A stretch of DNA of 64,000 nucleotides from JAABQT01 sp035459025 (GTDB taxonomy: Bacteria > Pseudomonadota > Gammaproteobacteria > Burkholderiales > SG8-39), in contig DATHYT010000029.1 in the NCBI GenBank assembly GCA_035459025.1, positions 1-64,000 on the forward strand, read 5' to 3'. A model generated the notes under the pieces. That model had not been told where the DNA came from. It made no database searches and saw only the letters and a program-made list of their open reading frames with translations. A program made the position numbers and the translations under genes. Below are positions 12,670-20,680 of this stretch, piece by piece; position 1 is the stretch's first letter; each line of letters begins with the position of its first letter.

Positions 12670-12939
12670 TCACGGCGAGAACCCCGCGGCCCAACGGCCC
12701 GCGGCGACTGCCTCCTCCACTTTCGAGCCGTGCGACCTGTCGGCCTCGGGCGACGGCTTGGGCTTGACTGCCGAGGCGGGCGCCGCGTCCTCAGACAGCG
12801 CTTCTTCCAGATCTTTCGTGCCGTGCACCTCGAATCGCGCCCAGAGAATCAAGAGGATGGCGACTGCCACGGCAAGGATACCCGCCCAGGCGACGATCGG
12901 GTGTTCACTATTAGGTTCCGGCCTAAGGGTTGAAGTCAT
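12670..12939 (-). CDS. Small single-pass membrane protein, hypothetical
   Basis: An 89-residue reading frame with a hydrophobic segment at about residues 15-33 (IVAWAGILAVAVAILLILWA) and a charged, Pro/Ala-rich C-terminal tail. I do not recognise a family. It lies in the same direction as, and downstream of, pmbA with a 65-base gap, and converges with the cyclase-like gene. No strong ribosome site precedes the ATG. It could be real, but the only evidence is its membrane segment and its placement in a gap. Confidence 0.4.
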   Translation of the reverse strand: MTSTLRPEPNSEHPIVAWAGILAVAVAILLILWARFEVHGTKDLEEALSEDAAPASAVKPKPSPEADRSHGSKVEEAVAAGRWAAGFSP

Positions 12940-13004
12940 GGTTTGCGCAATGCAAGGTCCGTGCCGGTATTGGACCGTATGGAACCCGGCAGGTTCTCGC
13001 CGGC

Positions 13005-14360
13005 CTACTCCCCCGCAATGGTCATGTTCTGCACCAGCACGGAGCCGCTGCGGCGCGAGCCGCGCACCACGACGTCGCCGCCCACACTGGCGATGCCGCG
13101 GAACATCTCGCGCAGGTTCCCGGCGATCGTGAGCTCTTCGACCGGATAGGCGATCTCGCCGCCCTCCACCCAGTAGCCCGCGGCGCCGCGCGAATAGTCC
13201 CCGGTCACGAGGTTGACGCCGTGGCCGAGCAGCTCGGTGACCAGCAGGCCGCGGTGCAGACGCGCAAGCATGCCGCGGAAATCCGGCCCGTTGGAGGCGA
13301 GCACCAGGTTGTGGTTGCCTCCGGCGCTGCCGGTGCTCGTCATGCCGAGCTTGCGCGCCGCGTAGCAGCCGAGGAAGTAGCCTTCGAGCACGCCGTCGCG
13401 CACCACGGTGCGCGCGCGCGTCGCCACGCCCTCGTCGTCGAACGGCGAGCTCGCGAGCGCACGCGGCTCGAGCGGCCGCTCCTCGATCGTGATCCCGGGC
13501 GCGAAAACCGCCGTGCCGAGGCTGTCGGCGAGGAACGTGGCCTTGCGGTACAGGCTGCCCCCGCTCGCCGCCGAGACGAAGCTGCCAAGCAGCTGTGTCG
13601 CGAGTGGCGCCTCGAACAGCACCGGCGCCCGGCGCGTGCCGATGCGCCGCGCGCCGAGCCGGGCCAGCGCACGCTCGCCGGCGTAGCGGCCGAGCGCCTC
13701 GGCGTCGGCGAGTGCTTGCGGCACGCGCGCGGCGCTGTACCAGTCGTCGCGCTGCATGCCGCGCGCGTCCTCGGCGATCAATGCCACGTACAGCGAATGG
13801 CGCGAGGTCGGGAAGCCTGCCATGAAGCCATGGCTGTTAGCGAAGACGAACTGCGCGTGCTGCGCCGAGACCGAAGCGCCCTCCGAGTTGCGGATGCGCG
13901 GCGACAGCGCAAACCCCGCCGCTTCACAGCGCCGGGCGATGCCGATCGCCTCCTCGGTGCCGATGTCCCAGGGATGGTAGAGGTCGAGGTCCGGGGTTTC
14001 ACGCGCGAGCAGTTCCGGCTCCGGCAGCCCGGCGCAGTCGTCGACCGCGGTGTGGCGCGCGATGGCGAGCGCGGCTTCGACGGTCTGCGCCAGCGCCGGC
14101 GCCGAGAAGTCCGAGGTGCTGGCGTGGCCGCGGCGCGCCGCGGGGCGCTCGCCGAGATAGACGGTGACGCCGATGCTCTTGTCGCGGTTGTGCTCGATGG
14201 TGTCGACGGCGCCCTTGCGCACCGTGACCGACAGTCCCTGACCTTCCGAGACGTCGCATTCGCAGGCGCTCGCGCCGAGGCGGCGGGCGTGCGCCAGCAC
14301 CTGCGCGGCGAGCGCCTTAAGCTGATCCTGCGTGTAGGTGAAGCGGCCGCCGCTTTTCAT
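13005..14360 (-). CDS. pmbA: Metalloprotease PmbA/TldE
   Basis: Subunit of the TldD-TldE zinc protease, involved in microcin maturation, CcdA turnover and removal of peptide leaders. The 451 residues carry family landmarks: VRKGAVDTIEHNRDKSIGVTVYLG, then SSPFDDEGVATR near residue 315, and the C-terminal NLVLASN and GYWVEGGEIAYPVEELTIAGNL. TldE subunits lack the HExxxH metal site, and I see none. It is divergent from darP across 22 bases, an arrangement conserved in proteobacteria. Confidence 0.95.
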   Translation of the reverse strand: MKSGGRFTYTQDQLKALAAQVLAHARRLGASACECDVSEGQGLSVTVRKGAVDTIEHNRDKSIGVTVYLGERPAARRGHASTSDFSAPALAQTVEAALAIARHTAVDDCAGLPEPELLARETPDLDLYHPWDIGTEEAIGIARRCEAAGFALSPRIRNSEGASVSAQHAQFVFANSHGFMAGFPTSRHSLYVALIAEDARGMQRDDWYSAARVPQALADAEALGRYAGERALARLGARRIGTRRAPVLFEAPLATQLLGSFVSAASGGSLYRKATFLADSLGTAVFAPGITIEERPLEPRALASSPFDDEGVATRARTVVRDGVLEGYFLGCYAARKLGMTSTGSAGGNHNLVLASNGPDFRGMLARLHRGLLVTELLGHGVNLVTGDYSRGAAGYWVEGGEIAYPVEELTIAGNLREMFRGIASVGGDVVVRGSRRSGSVLVQNMTIAGE

Positions 14361-14382
14361 GGCGCGCTATCATAGCAGCGGC

Positions 14383-14865
14383 ATGCGGGACGACACCGTC
14401 AGCAAGACGCGCAGGAAGCAGGAGATGCACGAGTTGCAGGCGCTCGGCGCCGAGCTGGTCGCGCTGTCCGCCGCGCACCTTGAGCGCATGACGCTGCCCG
14501 CCGAGCTGGCGCGGGCAGTGCATGAGGCGCGCAGCATCGATAGCCACGAAGCGCGCCGGCGCCAGGTGCAGTACATCGGCAAGCTGATGCGCGGCGTCGA
14601 CGCCGCGCCGATTCGCGCGCAGCTCGCGGCGGTGCATGGCGGCTCGGCCGAGGAGCGCGCGCGTCATCAGCGGCTCGAGCATTGGCGCGCGCGCCTGATC
14701 GACGACGACGACGCCCTCACCGAGTTCGCGCAAGCGCACCCGTCGGGCGACCTGCAGCAGCTGCGCGCGCTGATACGCAACGCGCGCCGCGAGCAGGCCG
14801 CGGGCCGTCCGCCGCGCGCCTTCCGTGAGCTGTTCCGCGTGCTGCGTGAGGCCGCCGGTGAGTAG
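14383..14865 (+). CDS. darP: Ribosome-associated protein DarP (YjgA, DUF615)
   Basis: Late 50S assembly factor that associates with the subunit interface. The 160 residues show the family pattern: SKTRRKQEMHELQ near the start, SHEARRRQVQYIGKLMR in the middle and FRELFRVLREA at the end. The start is ATG 14383, 22 bases from the divergent pmbA start. An A/T-rich TATCAT lies nine bases before it and could be a -10 box with a very short leader. The stop overlaps mog by eight bases. Confidence 0.93.
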   Translation: MRDDTVSKTRRKQEMHELQALGAELVALSAAHLERMTLPAELARAVHEARSIDSHEARRRQVQYIGKLMRGVDAAPIRAQLAAVHGGSAEERARHQRLEHWRARLIDDDDALTEFAQAHPSGDLQQLRALIRNARREQAAGRPPRAFRELFRVLREAAGE

Positions 14866-15415
14866 CGTGCTGGTCGTCGGCGTGGTGTCGGCGAGCGACC
14901 GCGCCGCAGGCGGCGTCTACAAGGACGAGGGCATCCCGGCGCTGAAGGACTGGCTCGGCCGGGCGATCGTCGCACCCGGGGTGCGCTACGAGGAGCGCCT
15001 GATTCCCGACGAGCGGGCCGTGATCGAGACCGCGCTGGTGGAGCTGGTTGACGCCAGGGGCTGCCACCTCGTGCTCACCACCGGCGGGACCGGCCCGGCG
15101 CCGCGCGACGTGACGCCGGAAGCGACGCTCGCGGTCGCCGACAAGGTGCTGCCCGGCTTCGGCGAGCAGATGCGCGCCGTCAGCCTCAAGTACGTGCCGA
15201 CGGCGATCCTGTCGCGCCAGGTGGCGGTGGTGCGGCGGCAGGCGCTGATCATCAACCTGCCGGGCCAGCCCAAGGCGATCAAGGAGACGCTCGACGGCGT
15301 GTTCGCCGCGGTGCCCTACTGCATCGACCTGATCGGCGGCCCCTACATCGAGACCGACGAGGCCGTGGTGAAGGCGTTCCGGCCAAAGTCGGCGCAGCGG
15401 CCGCGCCCGGCGTGA
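14858..15415 (+). CDS. mog: Molybdopterin adenylyltransferase Mog
   Basis: Adenylates molybdopterin before molybdate insertion. The protein is about 185 residues from GTG 14858, which overlaps the end of darP. The MoCF-binding signature is LTTGGTGPAPRDVTPEAT. Other Mog features are DRAAGGVYKDEGIPAL and LIINLPGQPKAIKETL, and IGGPYIETDEAVVKAFRP at the C-terminus. It is a second molybdenum cofactor gene in the window, about 6 kb from the coxSLM enzyme that depends on the cofactor. Confidence 0.95.
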   Translation: MSSVLVVGVVSASDRAAGGVYKDEGIPALKDWLGRAIVAPGVRYEERLIPDERAVIETALVELVDARGCHLVLTTGGTGPAPRDVTPEATLAVADKVLPGFGEQMRAVSLKYVPTAILSRQVAVVRRQALIINLPGQPKAIKETLDGVFAAVPYCIDLIGGPYIETDEAVVKAFRPKSAQRPRPA

Positions 15416-16074
15416 CGCCGCTGCTCGAAGCAATCGAGATCGAGAGCGCGCCGTCGCCCGACGCCGCGGTGCTGTGGCTGCACGGCCTGGGCGCCGACGG
15501 CCACGATTTCGAGCCGGTAGTGCCGCAGCTGCAACTGCCTCGCGCGCTGCGCGTGCGCTTCGTCTTCCCGCACGCCCCGGTGCGCCCGGTGACCCTCAAC
15601 ATGGGAATGCACATGCGCGCCTGGTACGACATCGCGCAGCTCGGCGGCGGGGCCGAGGACGCGGCCGGCATCCGCGCCTCGCAGGCCCAGCTCGAAGCGC
15701 TGATCGCGCGCGAGCGCGCGCGCGGCGTGGCAACCGGGCGCATCGTGCTGGCCGGCTTCTCCCAGGGCGGCGCCATCGCGCTGCACACCGGGCTGCGGCA
15801 GGCCGAGCGCCTCGCCGGCATCCTCGCGCTGTCGACCTACCTGCCGCTCGCCGGCACGGTTGCAACGGAGCACGCCGCGGCCAACCTCGGCGCGCCGCTG
15901 TTCATGGCCCATGGCCGCTTCGACGACATCATTCCGATCGAGCGTGCCCGGCAGTCGCGCGCCGCGCTCGACGCCCTCGGCTGCAAGGTCGATTGGCACG
16001 AATACCCGATGCCGCACGCGGTGTGCGCGGAGGAGATCGCGGATATCGCGGCCTGGCTGCGCGCGGTTCTGTGA
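15412..16074 (+). CDS. Carboxylesterase/phospholipase family serine hydrolase
   Basis: Alpha/beta hydrolase of the acyl-protein-thioesterase/carboxylesterase group, 220 residues. The nucleophile elbow is GFSQGGAIA. The acid is in GRFDDIIP and the histidine in YPMPHAVC. An oxyanion segment LWLHGLGADGHDF lies near the N-terminus. It starts with GTG overlapping the mog stop by four bases and ends overlapping the ATG of the kinase gene. The substrate is unknown: small esters or lysophospholipids are usual for the family. Confidence 0.88.
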   Translation: MTPLLEAIEIESAPSPDAAVLWLHGLGADGHDFEPVVPQLQLPRALRVRFVFPHAPVRPVTLNMGMHMRAWYDIAQLGGGAEDAAGIRASQAQLEALIARERARGVATGRIVLAGFSQGGAIALHTGLRQAERLAGILALSTYLPLAGTVATEHAAANLGAPLFMAHGRFDDIIPIERARQSRAALDALGCKVDWHEYPMPHAVCAEEIADIAAWLRAVL

Positions 16075-17324
16075 TGCGATTTCTCATCGTGGATCCATCC
16101 CGCGACCTGCGCGGCGCAGTGGCCGGCATGCTGCGCGCGCGCTGGCCGGACGCCACAATCGAGGAATGGGATCCGCGCGAGCGCGGCAGCCCGGAGGCCG
16201 CGCCCAAGCTGACGAGCTACGCCGCGATCCTCATGTACGTGGAGCCCACCGCAAGCGACGCGCTGGCGTGGATGGCGGGCATGCTGCGCGATCCGGCCGC
16301 GCCGCCGGTGATCCTGCTCACCGAATCGGGCGGCGAGAATCTGGCGCTCCAGGGCTTGAAGGCCGGTGCCGCGGATTTCCTGCGCAAGCCGGACCTCACC
16401 GGCGAGCGGTTGGTGCGCTCGATCGAGGACGCGGTGCGCGAGCAGGAGGCGCGGCGCACCGAGGCCGCCAACCCGATGGCGCCGTTCGAGCGTACCGTCA
16501 AGCTCGACGCGCAGCGCATCGGTGCGCCCCTGGAGGGCGACGAGCGGCGCATCCCCGGCTACCGCAGCTTGCGCAAGATCGGCGAAGGCGGCATGGCGCA
16601 GGTGTACCTGGCCGAGCGCGAGCGCGACGGCCTGCAGCTGGTGCTCAAGGTGCTGGATGCGAAGCTGCGCGCCGACGAGACCTTCTTCAAGCGCTTCGTG
16701 CGCGAGTATCGGCTGATCGCGGGCCTGCAGAACGAGTACGTCGCGCACATCTACGATCAGGGCTTTGCCGGCGAGCACCCGTTCATCGCCATGGAGTACC
16801 TCGCCGGCGGCACGCTTGCGGTGCGCATTCACGAGGGCATGACCTCGCTCACGGCACTGCGCATCACCTCGCAGGTGGCGCGCGCGCTGGGTGCGATCCA
16901 CGAGCGCGGCGTGATCCACCGCGACCTGAAGCCGCCCAACATCCTGTTTCGCGACAACGGCCGCCCGGTGCTGGTGGACTTCGGGCTGGCGAAGAACCTG
17001 TCGGCGAAGACCACGCTCACCCGCCACGGCATGGTGATCGCCACCCCGCGCTACATGAGCCCCGAGCAGTGCCTCGGCCGGCCCGCCGACCACCGCTCCG
17101 ACCTGTATTCGCTCGGCGTCATCTTCTATGAGATGCTGAGCGGCCGGCGCCTGTACGAGGGCGAGGGCCCTGCCGGCCTCGTCTACCAGCACGTGCATGG
17201 CCCCATTCCGCGCTTGCCCGCGCGGCTGGCCGGCTATCAGGGCATACTGGACCGGCTGCTCGCCAAGACGCCGGCAGAACGCTTCCAGAGCGCGCACGAG
17301 CTTTTTGCGATGATCGCCATATGA
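16074..17324 (+). CDS. Degenerate receiver domain fused to Ser/Thr protein kinase
   Basis: A 416-residue protein. Residues 1 to about 125 have the receiver fold (FLIVDPSRDLRG, late LRKPDLTG). Where the phosphorylated aspartate belongs the sequence reads AAILMYVEPTAS, so phosphotransfer is unlikely. Residues about 163-416 form a complete Hanks-type kinase: GEGGMAQVYLAE, the lysine in LVLKVLDAK, HRDLKPPNIL, VDFGLAKN, and APE-region TPRYMSPEQ. No membrane segment or sensor domain is seen, so it should be cytoplasmic. The ATG overlaps the esterase stop, and thyA starts four bases before its end. Confidence 0.88.
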   Translation: MRFLIVDPSRDLRGAVAGMLRARWPDATIEEWDPRERGSPEAAPKLTSYAAILMYVEPTASDALAWMAGMLRDPAAPPVILLTESGGENLALQGLKAGAADFLRKPDLTGERLVRSIEDAVREQEARRTEAANPMAPFERTVKLDAQRIGAPLEGDERRIPGYRSLRKIGEGGMAQVYLAERERDGLQLVLKVLDAKLRADETFFKRFVREYRLIAGLQNEYVAHIYDQGFAGEHPFIAMEYLAGGTLAVRIHEGMTSLTALRITSQVARALGAIHERGVIHRDLKPPNILFRDNGRPVLVDFGLAKNLSAKTTLTRHGMVIATPRYMSPEQCLGRPADHRSDLYSLGVIFYEMLSGRRLYEGEGPAGLVYQHVHGPIPRLPARLAGYQGILDRLLAKTPAERFQSAHELFAMIAI

Positions 17325-18133
17325 GCCCGGACAGCGGCGAACGCCAGTACCTGGACCTCCTCGCCGAAGTGCTGGAGCGCGGCGCGGCGAAGTCGGACCG
17401 GACCGGCACCGGCACGCGCTCGGTGTTCGGGCGCCAGATGCGCTTTGGGCTCGAGGAGCGCTTCCCGCTGCTCACGACGAAGAAGCTGCACCTGAAGTCG
17501 ATCATCGTCGAGCTGCTGTGGTTCCTGCGCGGCGACACCAACGTGCGCTGGCTGCAGGAGCGCGGCGTCACGATCTGGGACGAATGGGCCGACGAGAACG
17601 GCGAGCTCGGCCCCGTGTACGGCTACCAGTGGCGCCACTGGCGCACGCCCGACGGGCGCGAGATCGACCAGATCCGCCAGGTGCTCGACAGCCTGCGAAC
17701 GCGCCCGGATTCGCGCCGGCACCTGGTAAGCGCCTGGAATCCGGCCGACGTCGACAAGATGGCGCTGCCGCCCTGCCACGCGCTGTTCCAGTTCTACGTC
17801 GCCGGGGGGCGGCTTTCGTGCCAGATGTATCAGCGCAGCGCCGACTTGTTTCTCGGCGTGCCCTTCAACATCGCGTCCTACGCGCTGCTCACGCTGATGG
17901 TGGCGCAGGTCACCGACCTGCGCCCGGGCGAGTTCGTACTCACGCTGGGCGACGCGCATCTGTACCTGAACCATCTCGAGCAGGCGCGCGAACAGCTCGG
18001 GCGCGCACCGCGCCCGTTCCCGCGCATGCGCCTCAACCGGGCGGTGCGCGACCTGTTCGGGTTCCGCTACGAGGACTTCACCCTCGAGGACTACGACCCG
18101 CACCCGGCGATCAGGGCGCCGATCGCGGTCTAA
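17321..18133 (+). CDS. thyA: Thymidylate synthase
   Basis: Makes dTMP from dUMP with methylene-tetrahydrofolate. The 270 residues show SDRTGTGTRSVFG, LLTTKKLHLKSIIVELLWFL, the nucleophile cysteine in ALPPCHALFQFYV and the dUMP-binding RSADLFLGVPFNIASY. The ATG overlaps the kinase stop (ATGA). folA usually follows thyA, but here it lies 4 kb away beyond the glrKR operon. The stop codon runs directly into the terminator described next. Confidence 0.97.
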   Translation: MSPDSGERQYLDLLAEVLERGAAKSDRTGTGTRSVFGRQMRFGLEERFPLLTTKKLHLKSIIVELLWFLRGDTNVRWLQERGVTIWDEWADENGELGPVYGYQWRHWRTPDGREIDQIRQVLDSLRTRPDSRRHLVSAWNPADVDKMALPPCHALFQFYVAGGRLSCQMYQRSADLFLGVPFNIASYALLTLMVAQVTDLRPGEFVLTLGDAHLYLNHLEQAREQLGRAPRPFPRMRLNRAVRDLFGFRYEDFTLEDYDPHPAIRAPIAV

Positions 18134-18170
18134 AAAAAAGGGCCCGCCTGTAGGGGGGAAGGACGGGCCC
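18132..18170 (-). terminator. Intrinsic terminator of the minus-strand membrane-protein gene
   Basis: On the minus strand a hairpin with GGGCCCG and CGGGCCC arms (18140-18170) is followed by eight T residues. It ends the gene at 18208-18534. On the plus strand the same hairpin follows the thyA stop directly but lacks a T run, so any effect there would be weaker. Confidence 0.8.
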
Positions 18171-18207
18171 GGGGGAGGAGGTGCGACAGGGTCGAGGCGT
18201 TCCTTCT

Positions 18208-18534
18208 TTAGAAGCCTCCGAGAGCCAGCATCTGGCCCAGGTACAGCAACCCCGCTGCCGCAAAGCCATACACCACCGCATCGGCGAGGCGAGCGCGCTG
18301 CACCGGCATATAGCCAGGCACCGCCCACACCACTGCGGCAGCGCCGAGCAAGGCCGCAAGCAGCGCCGCGCCCAGGCCAAAACTGTGTCCGAATGCCTGC
18401 ACCACCCAGCCCTGCGGCGCGACCAGCTTGTAGATCGACCCGCTGATGCCGATCAGGACCAGCGCGCTAATGGCAAAGCCGCCGGCGACCTGTGCCAGGA
18501 TCGGAATCTCGAACTTTCCCTTGGTGTGTTCCAT
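18208..18534 (-). CDS. Small three-helix membrane protein, hypothetical
   Basis: A 108-residue protein from ATG 18534 (MEHTKGKFEIP). Three hydrophobic segments are visible: AQVAGGFAISALVLIGISG, GLGAALLAALLGAAAVVWAV and AVVYGFAAAGLLYLGQMLAL. I do not recognise the family. It is flanked by its own terminator and by a 198-base gap before glrR, so it is probably a single-gene unit. Confidence 0.6.
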   Translation of the reverse strand: MEHTKGKFEIPILAQVAGGFAISALVLIGISGSIYKLVAPQGWVVQAFGHSFGLGAALLAALLGAAAVVWAVPGYMPVQRARLADAVVYGFAAAGLLYLGQMLALGGF

Positions 18535-18709
18535 CGGACTCGCACAAATCCTTGCAAGCTCCGTGCCCGCGCAGGAAAAATCATCTTCTTCAATGGGTTG
18601 GCGCCCTTGCGTGAACAAGTACGCGCCCGCAAACGTGGCCCAAACGTCTGCCGGCAGCGACGAACGATTTCACACCGACGGCAAGGGACTGACTGCGCGC
18701 AGCTTTCTC

Positions 18710-18727
18710 TGTCGCCGCTCGGCGACA
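18710..18727. other. Hairpin at the 3' end of the glrR operon
   Basis: Perfect eight-base inverted repeat TGTCGCCG / CGGCGACA five bases after the glrR stop. No T run follows on the minus strand, so it may protect the mRNA end or help Rho-dependent ending rather than act as an intrinsic terminator. Confidence 0.4.
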
Positions 18728-18732
18728 ACCGG

Positions 18733-20091
18733 TCAGGATTCGGCAGCGACCTTCGTCTTGAACATGCCTGGCTCGAGCGCGTGGCGCTCGAGCAGCCGGT
18801 AGAACTCGGTGCGGTTGCGCCCGGCCAGCCGTGCGGCTTGCGTGACGTTGCCGCCGGTGATCTTGAGAATGCGCACCAGGTACTCGCGCTCGAAAGCGCG
18901 CCGCGCCTCGTCGAGCGGCGTGAGCGAGCCCGCGCCGACGTCCAGGGCCTGCCGCACCAGCGACGCCGAGATCATCTCCGTCGTGGTGAGCGCCACCGCG
19001 CGTTCGATAACGTTGAGCAGCTGGCGCACGTTGCCGGGCCAGGCGGCGCTGACCAGCTGCTCCATCGCCTCGGGCGAGATGCCGAGCCGCGGGCGGCCGT
19101 AGCGCTCGGCGAGGCGCGCAAGGAAATGCCCCCCGAGCAGCGGGATGTCCTCGCGCCGCTGCGCAAGCGACGGCAGCTCGAGCTTCACCACGTTCAGCCG
19201 GTAAAACAGATCCTCGCGGAACTCGCCCGTGGCAATACGCTCGTCGAGCTTGCGGTGCGTGGCCGAGATGATGCGCACGTCGATCGGCACGGCGTCGTTC
19301 GCGCCGACCGGCCGTACCACGCGATCTTCAAGCGCACGCAGCAGCTTCACCTGCAGCGCGGGCGGCATGTCCCCCACTTCGTCCAGAAACAGGGTCCCGC
19401 CCTCGCAAGCCTGGAACAGCCCGCGGCGGTCCTGCACCGCGCCGGTGAAGGCACCCCTCTTGTGGCCGAAGAGCTCCGATTCGAGCAGGCCCTCGGGAAT
19501 CGCGCCGCAGTTCACTGCAATGAAGGGCGCCTCGGCGCGCCGGCTGGCGCGGTGAATGGCGCGCGCCAGCAGCTCCTTGCCGGTTCCGCTCGCGCCGAAA
19601 ATGCACACGCTCGCGTCCGACGCCGCGACCCGCTGCGCCTGCCCGAGGAGCGCTTCCATCGCTGCCGAGCGCGTGATGATCTCGCTGCGCCAGTGCGCGC
19701 GGTCGCCGCTCGGCGCTGTGGATAGCCGCAGCGCGTCGGCGACCGTTTCCAGCAGTACCTTGGGCTCGAACGGCTTGGTGAGAAAGCTGAACACGCCGCG
19801 GCGCGTCGCCGCCACGGCGTCGGGGATGGTGCCGTGCGCGGTGAGTATCACCACGGGGAGCGAGGGCGCCTGTCGATGGATGGCGTCGAACAGGCCCAGG
19901 CCGTCCATGCCCTGCATGCGCAGGTCGGTGATCACCAGGTTCGGGCGCTGCACGGCCAGGCTGGCGAGCGCCGCCTCCGCCGCTTCCACCGCTGTGACGC
20001 GGTAGCCCGCGGCCGTCAGCCGCATGGAGATCAGTTGCAGCAGGCCGCGGTCGTCGTCGACCAGCAGGATGGAGGGGGCTTCGTGGCTCAT
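18733..20091 (-). CDS. glrR: Sigma-54 response regulator GlrR (QseF)
   Basis: NtrC-type activator, 452 residues. The receiver (about 1-120) has the phosphorylation site in NLVITDLRMQGMDG. The AAA+ domain has GASGTGKELL, the sigma-54 contact loop GAFTGA and the second loop LFLDEVGD. A Fis-type HTH ends the protein (GNVTQAARLAGRNRTEFYRLL). The stretch GLGLFDAIHRQAP and the HTH are GlrR-like. Start taken at ATG 20091 with AGGTGA upstream. In enterobacteria GlrR drives glmY; no such sRNA is visible here, so the target is unknown. Confidence 0.93.
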   Translation of the reverse strand: MSHEAPSILLVDDDRGLLQLISMRLTAAGYRVTAVEAAEAALASLAVQRPNLVITDLRMQGMDGLGLFDAIHRQAPSLPVVILTAHGTIPDAVAATRRGVFSFLTKPFEPKVLLETVADALRLSTAPSGDRAHWRSEIITRSAAMEALLGQAQRVAASDASVCIFGASGTGKELLARAIHRASRRAEAPFIAVNCGAIPEGLLESELFGHKRGAFTGAVQDRRGLFQACEGGTLFLDEVGDMPPALQVKLLRALEDRVVRPVGANDAVPIDVRIISATHRKLDERIATGEFREDLFYRLNVVKLELPSLAQRREDIPLLGGHFLARLAERYGRPRLGISPEAMEQLVSAAWPGNVRQLLNVIERAVALTTTEMISASLVRQALDVGAGSLTPLDEARRAFEREYLVRILKITGGNVTQAARLAGRNRTEFYRLLERHALEPGMFKTKVAAES

Positions 20092-20095
20092 GGTT

Positions 20096-20680
20096 TCACC
20101 TTTGCTGTTTCCTGCGCCGCTCCTCACGCTCGAGGATACCGCGCTCGATTGCCTTCAGTGCGTCTACCTGGTGTTGCAGGACGCCAGCACGCGCCGCCGC
20201 CGCTTCCTCGCGCCGCTCGGCGGCCGCCGCACGCGACTCGGCCGCCGCCACGCGCGACTCCGCCGCCGCCGCACGCGACTCCGCCGCAGACGTGCGCGCT
20301 TCCGCCGCGCGCAGTTCACGCGCGAGGCGCTGCCGCTCGGCCACGTTCGCCGCGAGCATCCCGGCGAGCTGCGCCACCGGGGTGTCGGCTCGGCGCGTCG
20401 CCAGCGGCTCCAGCAGGCTTGCCGCGCGCGCTTCGTCGCGCCAAGGTGCCGGCAGCGTCGCGAGCAGTGCGGCGAGCCGCACGCGGTTCACCTCGTCCGG
20501 AACCGCCACGTACGTCTGCTCCGCGTGCACGAGCTGGCGGCGCTGCTCAGCTGCAGGCGCGTGCGCCGCGCTTACAGCAGCGCCGACAATCTCGCGCACC
20601 TGCACGACCTCGCGGGCGTCGGGCCGCAGCAGCGCACAGCCGGCAAGCAGAGCGGCGCAGAGGAGGGCCGCCACCCTCAT
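20096..20680 (-). CDS. QseG-like coiled-coil lipoprotein
   Basis: A 194-residue predicted lipoprotein encoded between kinase and regulator, as qseG is in enterobacteria. The signal peptide ends in the lipobox LAGC (Cys15). Residues about 120-160 are an almost perfect seven-residue repeat, AAESRAA / AAESRVA / AAESRAA, that should form a coiled coil. The C-terminus is charged. The gene overlaps glrK by four bases and is four bases from glrR. QseG links GlrK to envelope conditions; direct sequence similarity is weak, so the name rests on position and architecture. Confidence 0.75.
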   Translation of the reverse strand: MRVAALLCAALLAGCALLRPDAREVVQVREIVGAAVSAAHAPAAEQRRQLVHAEQTYVAVPDEVNRVRLAALLATLPAPWRDEARAASLLEPLATRRADTPVAQLAGMLAANVAERQRLARELRAAEARTSAAESRAAAAESRVAAAESRAAAAERREEAAAARAGVLQHQVDALKAIERGILEREERRRKQQR

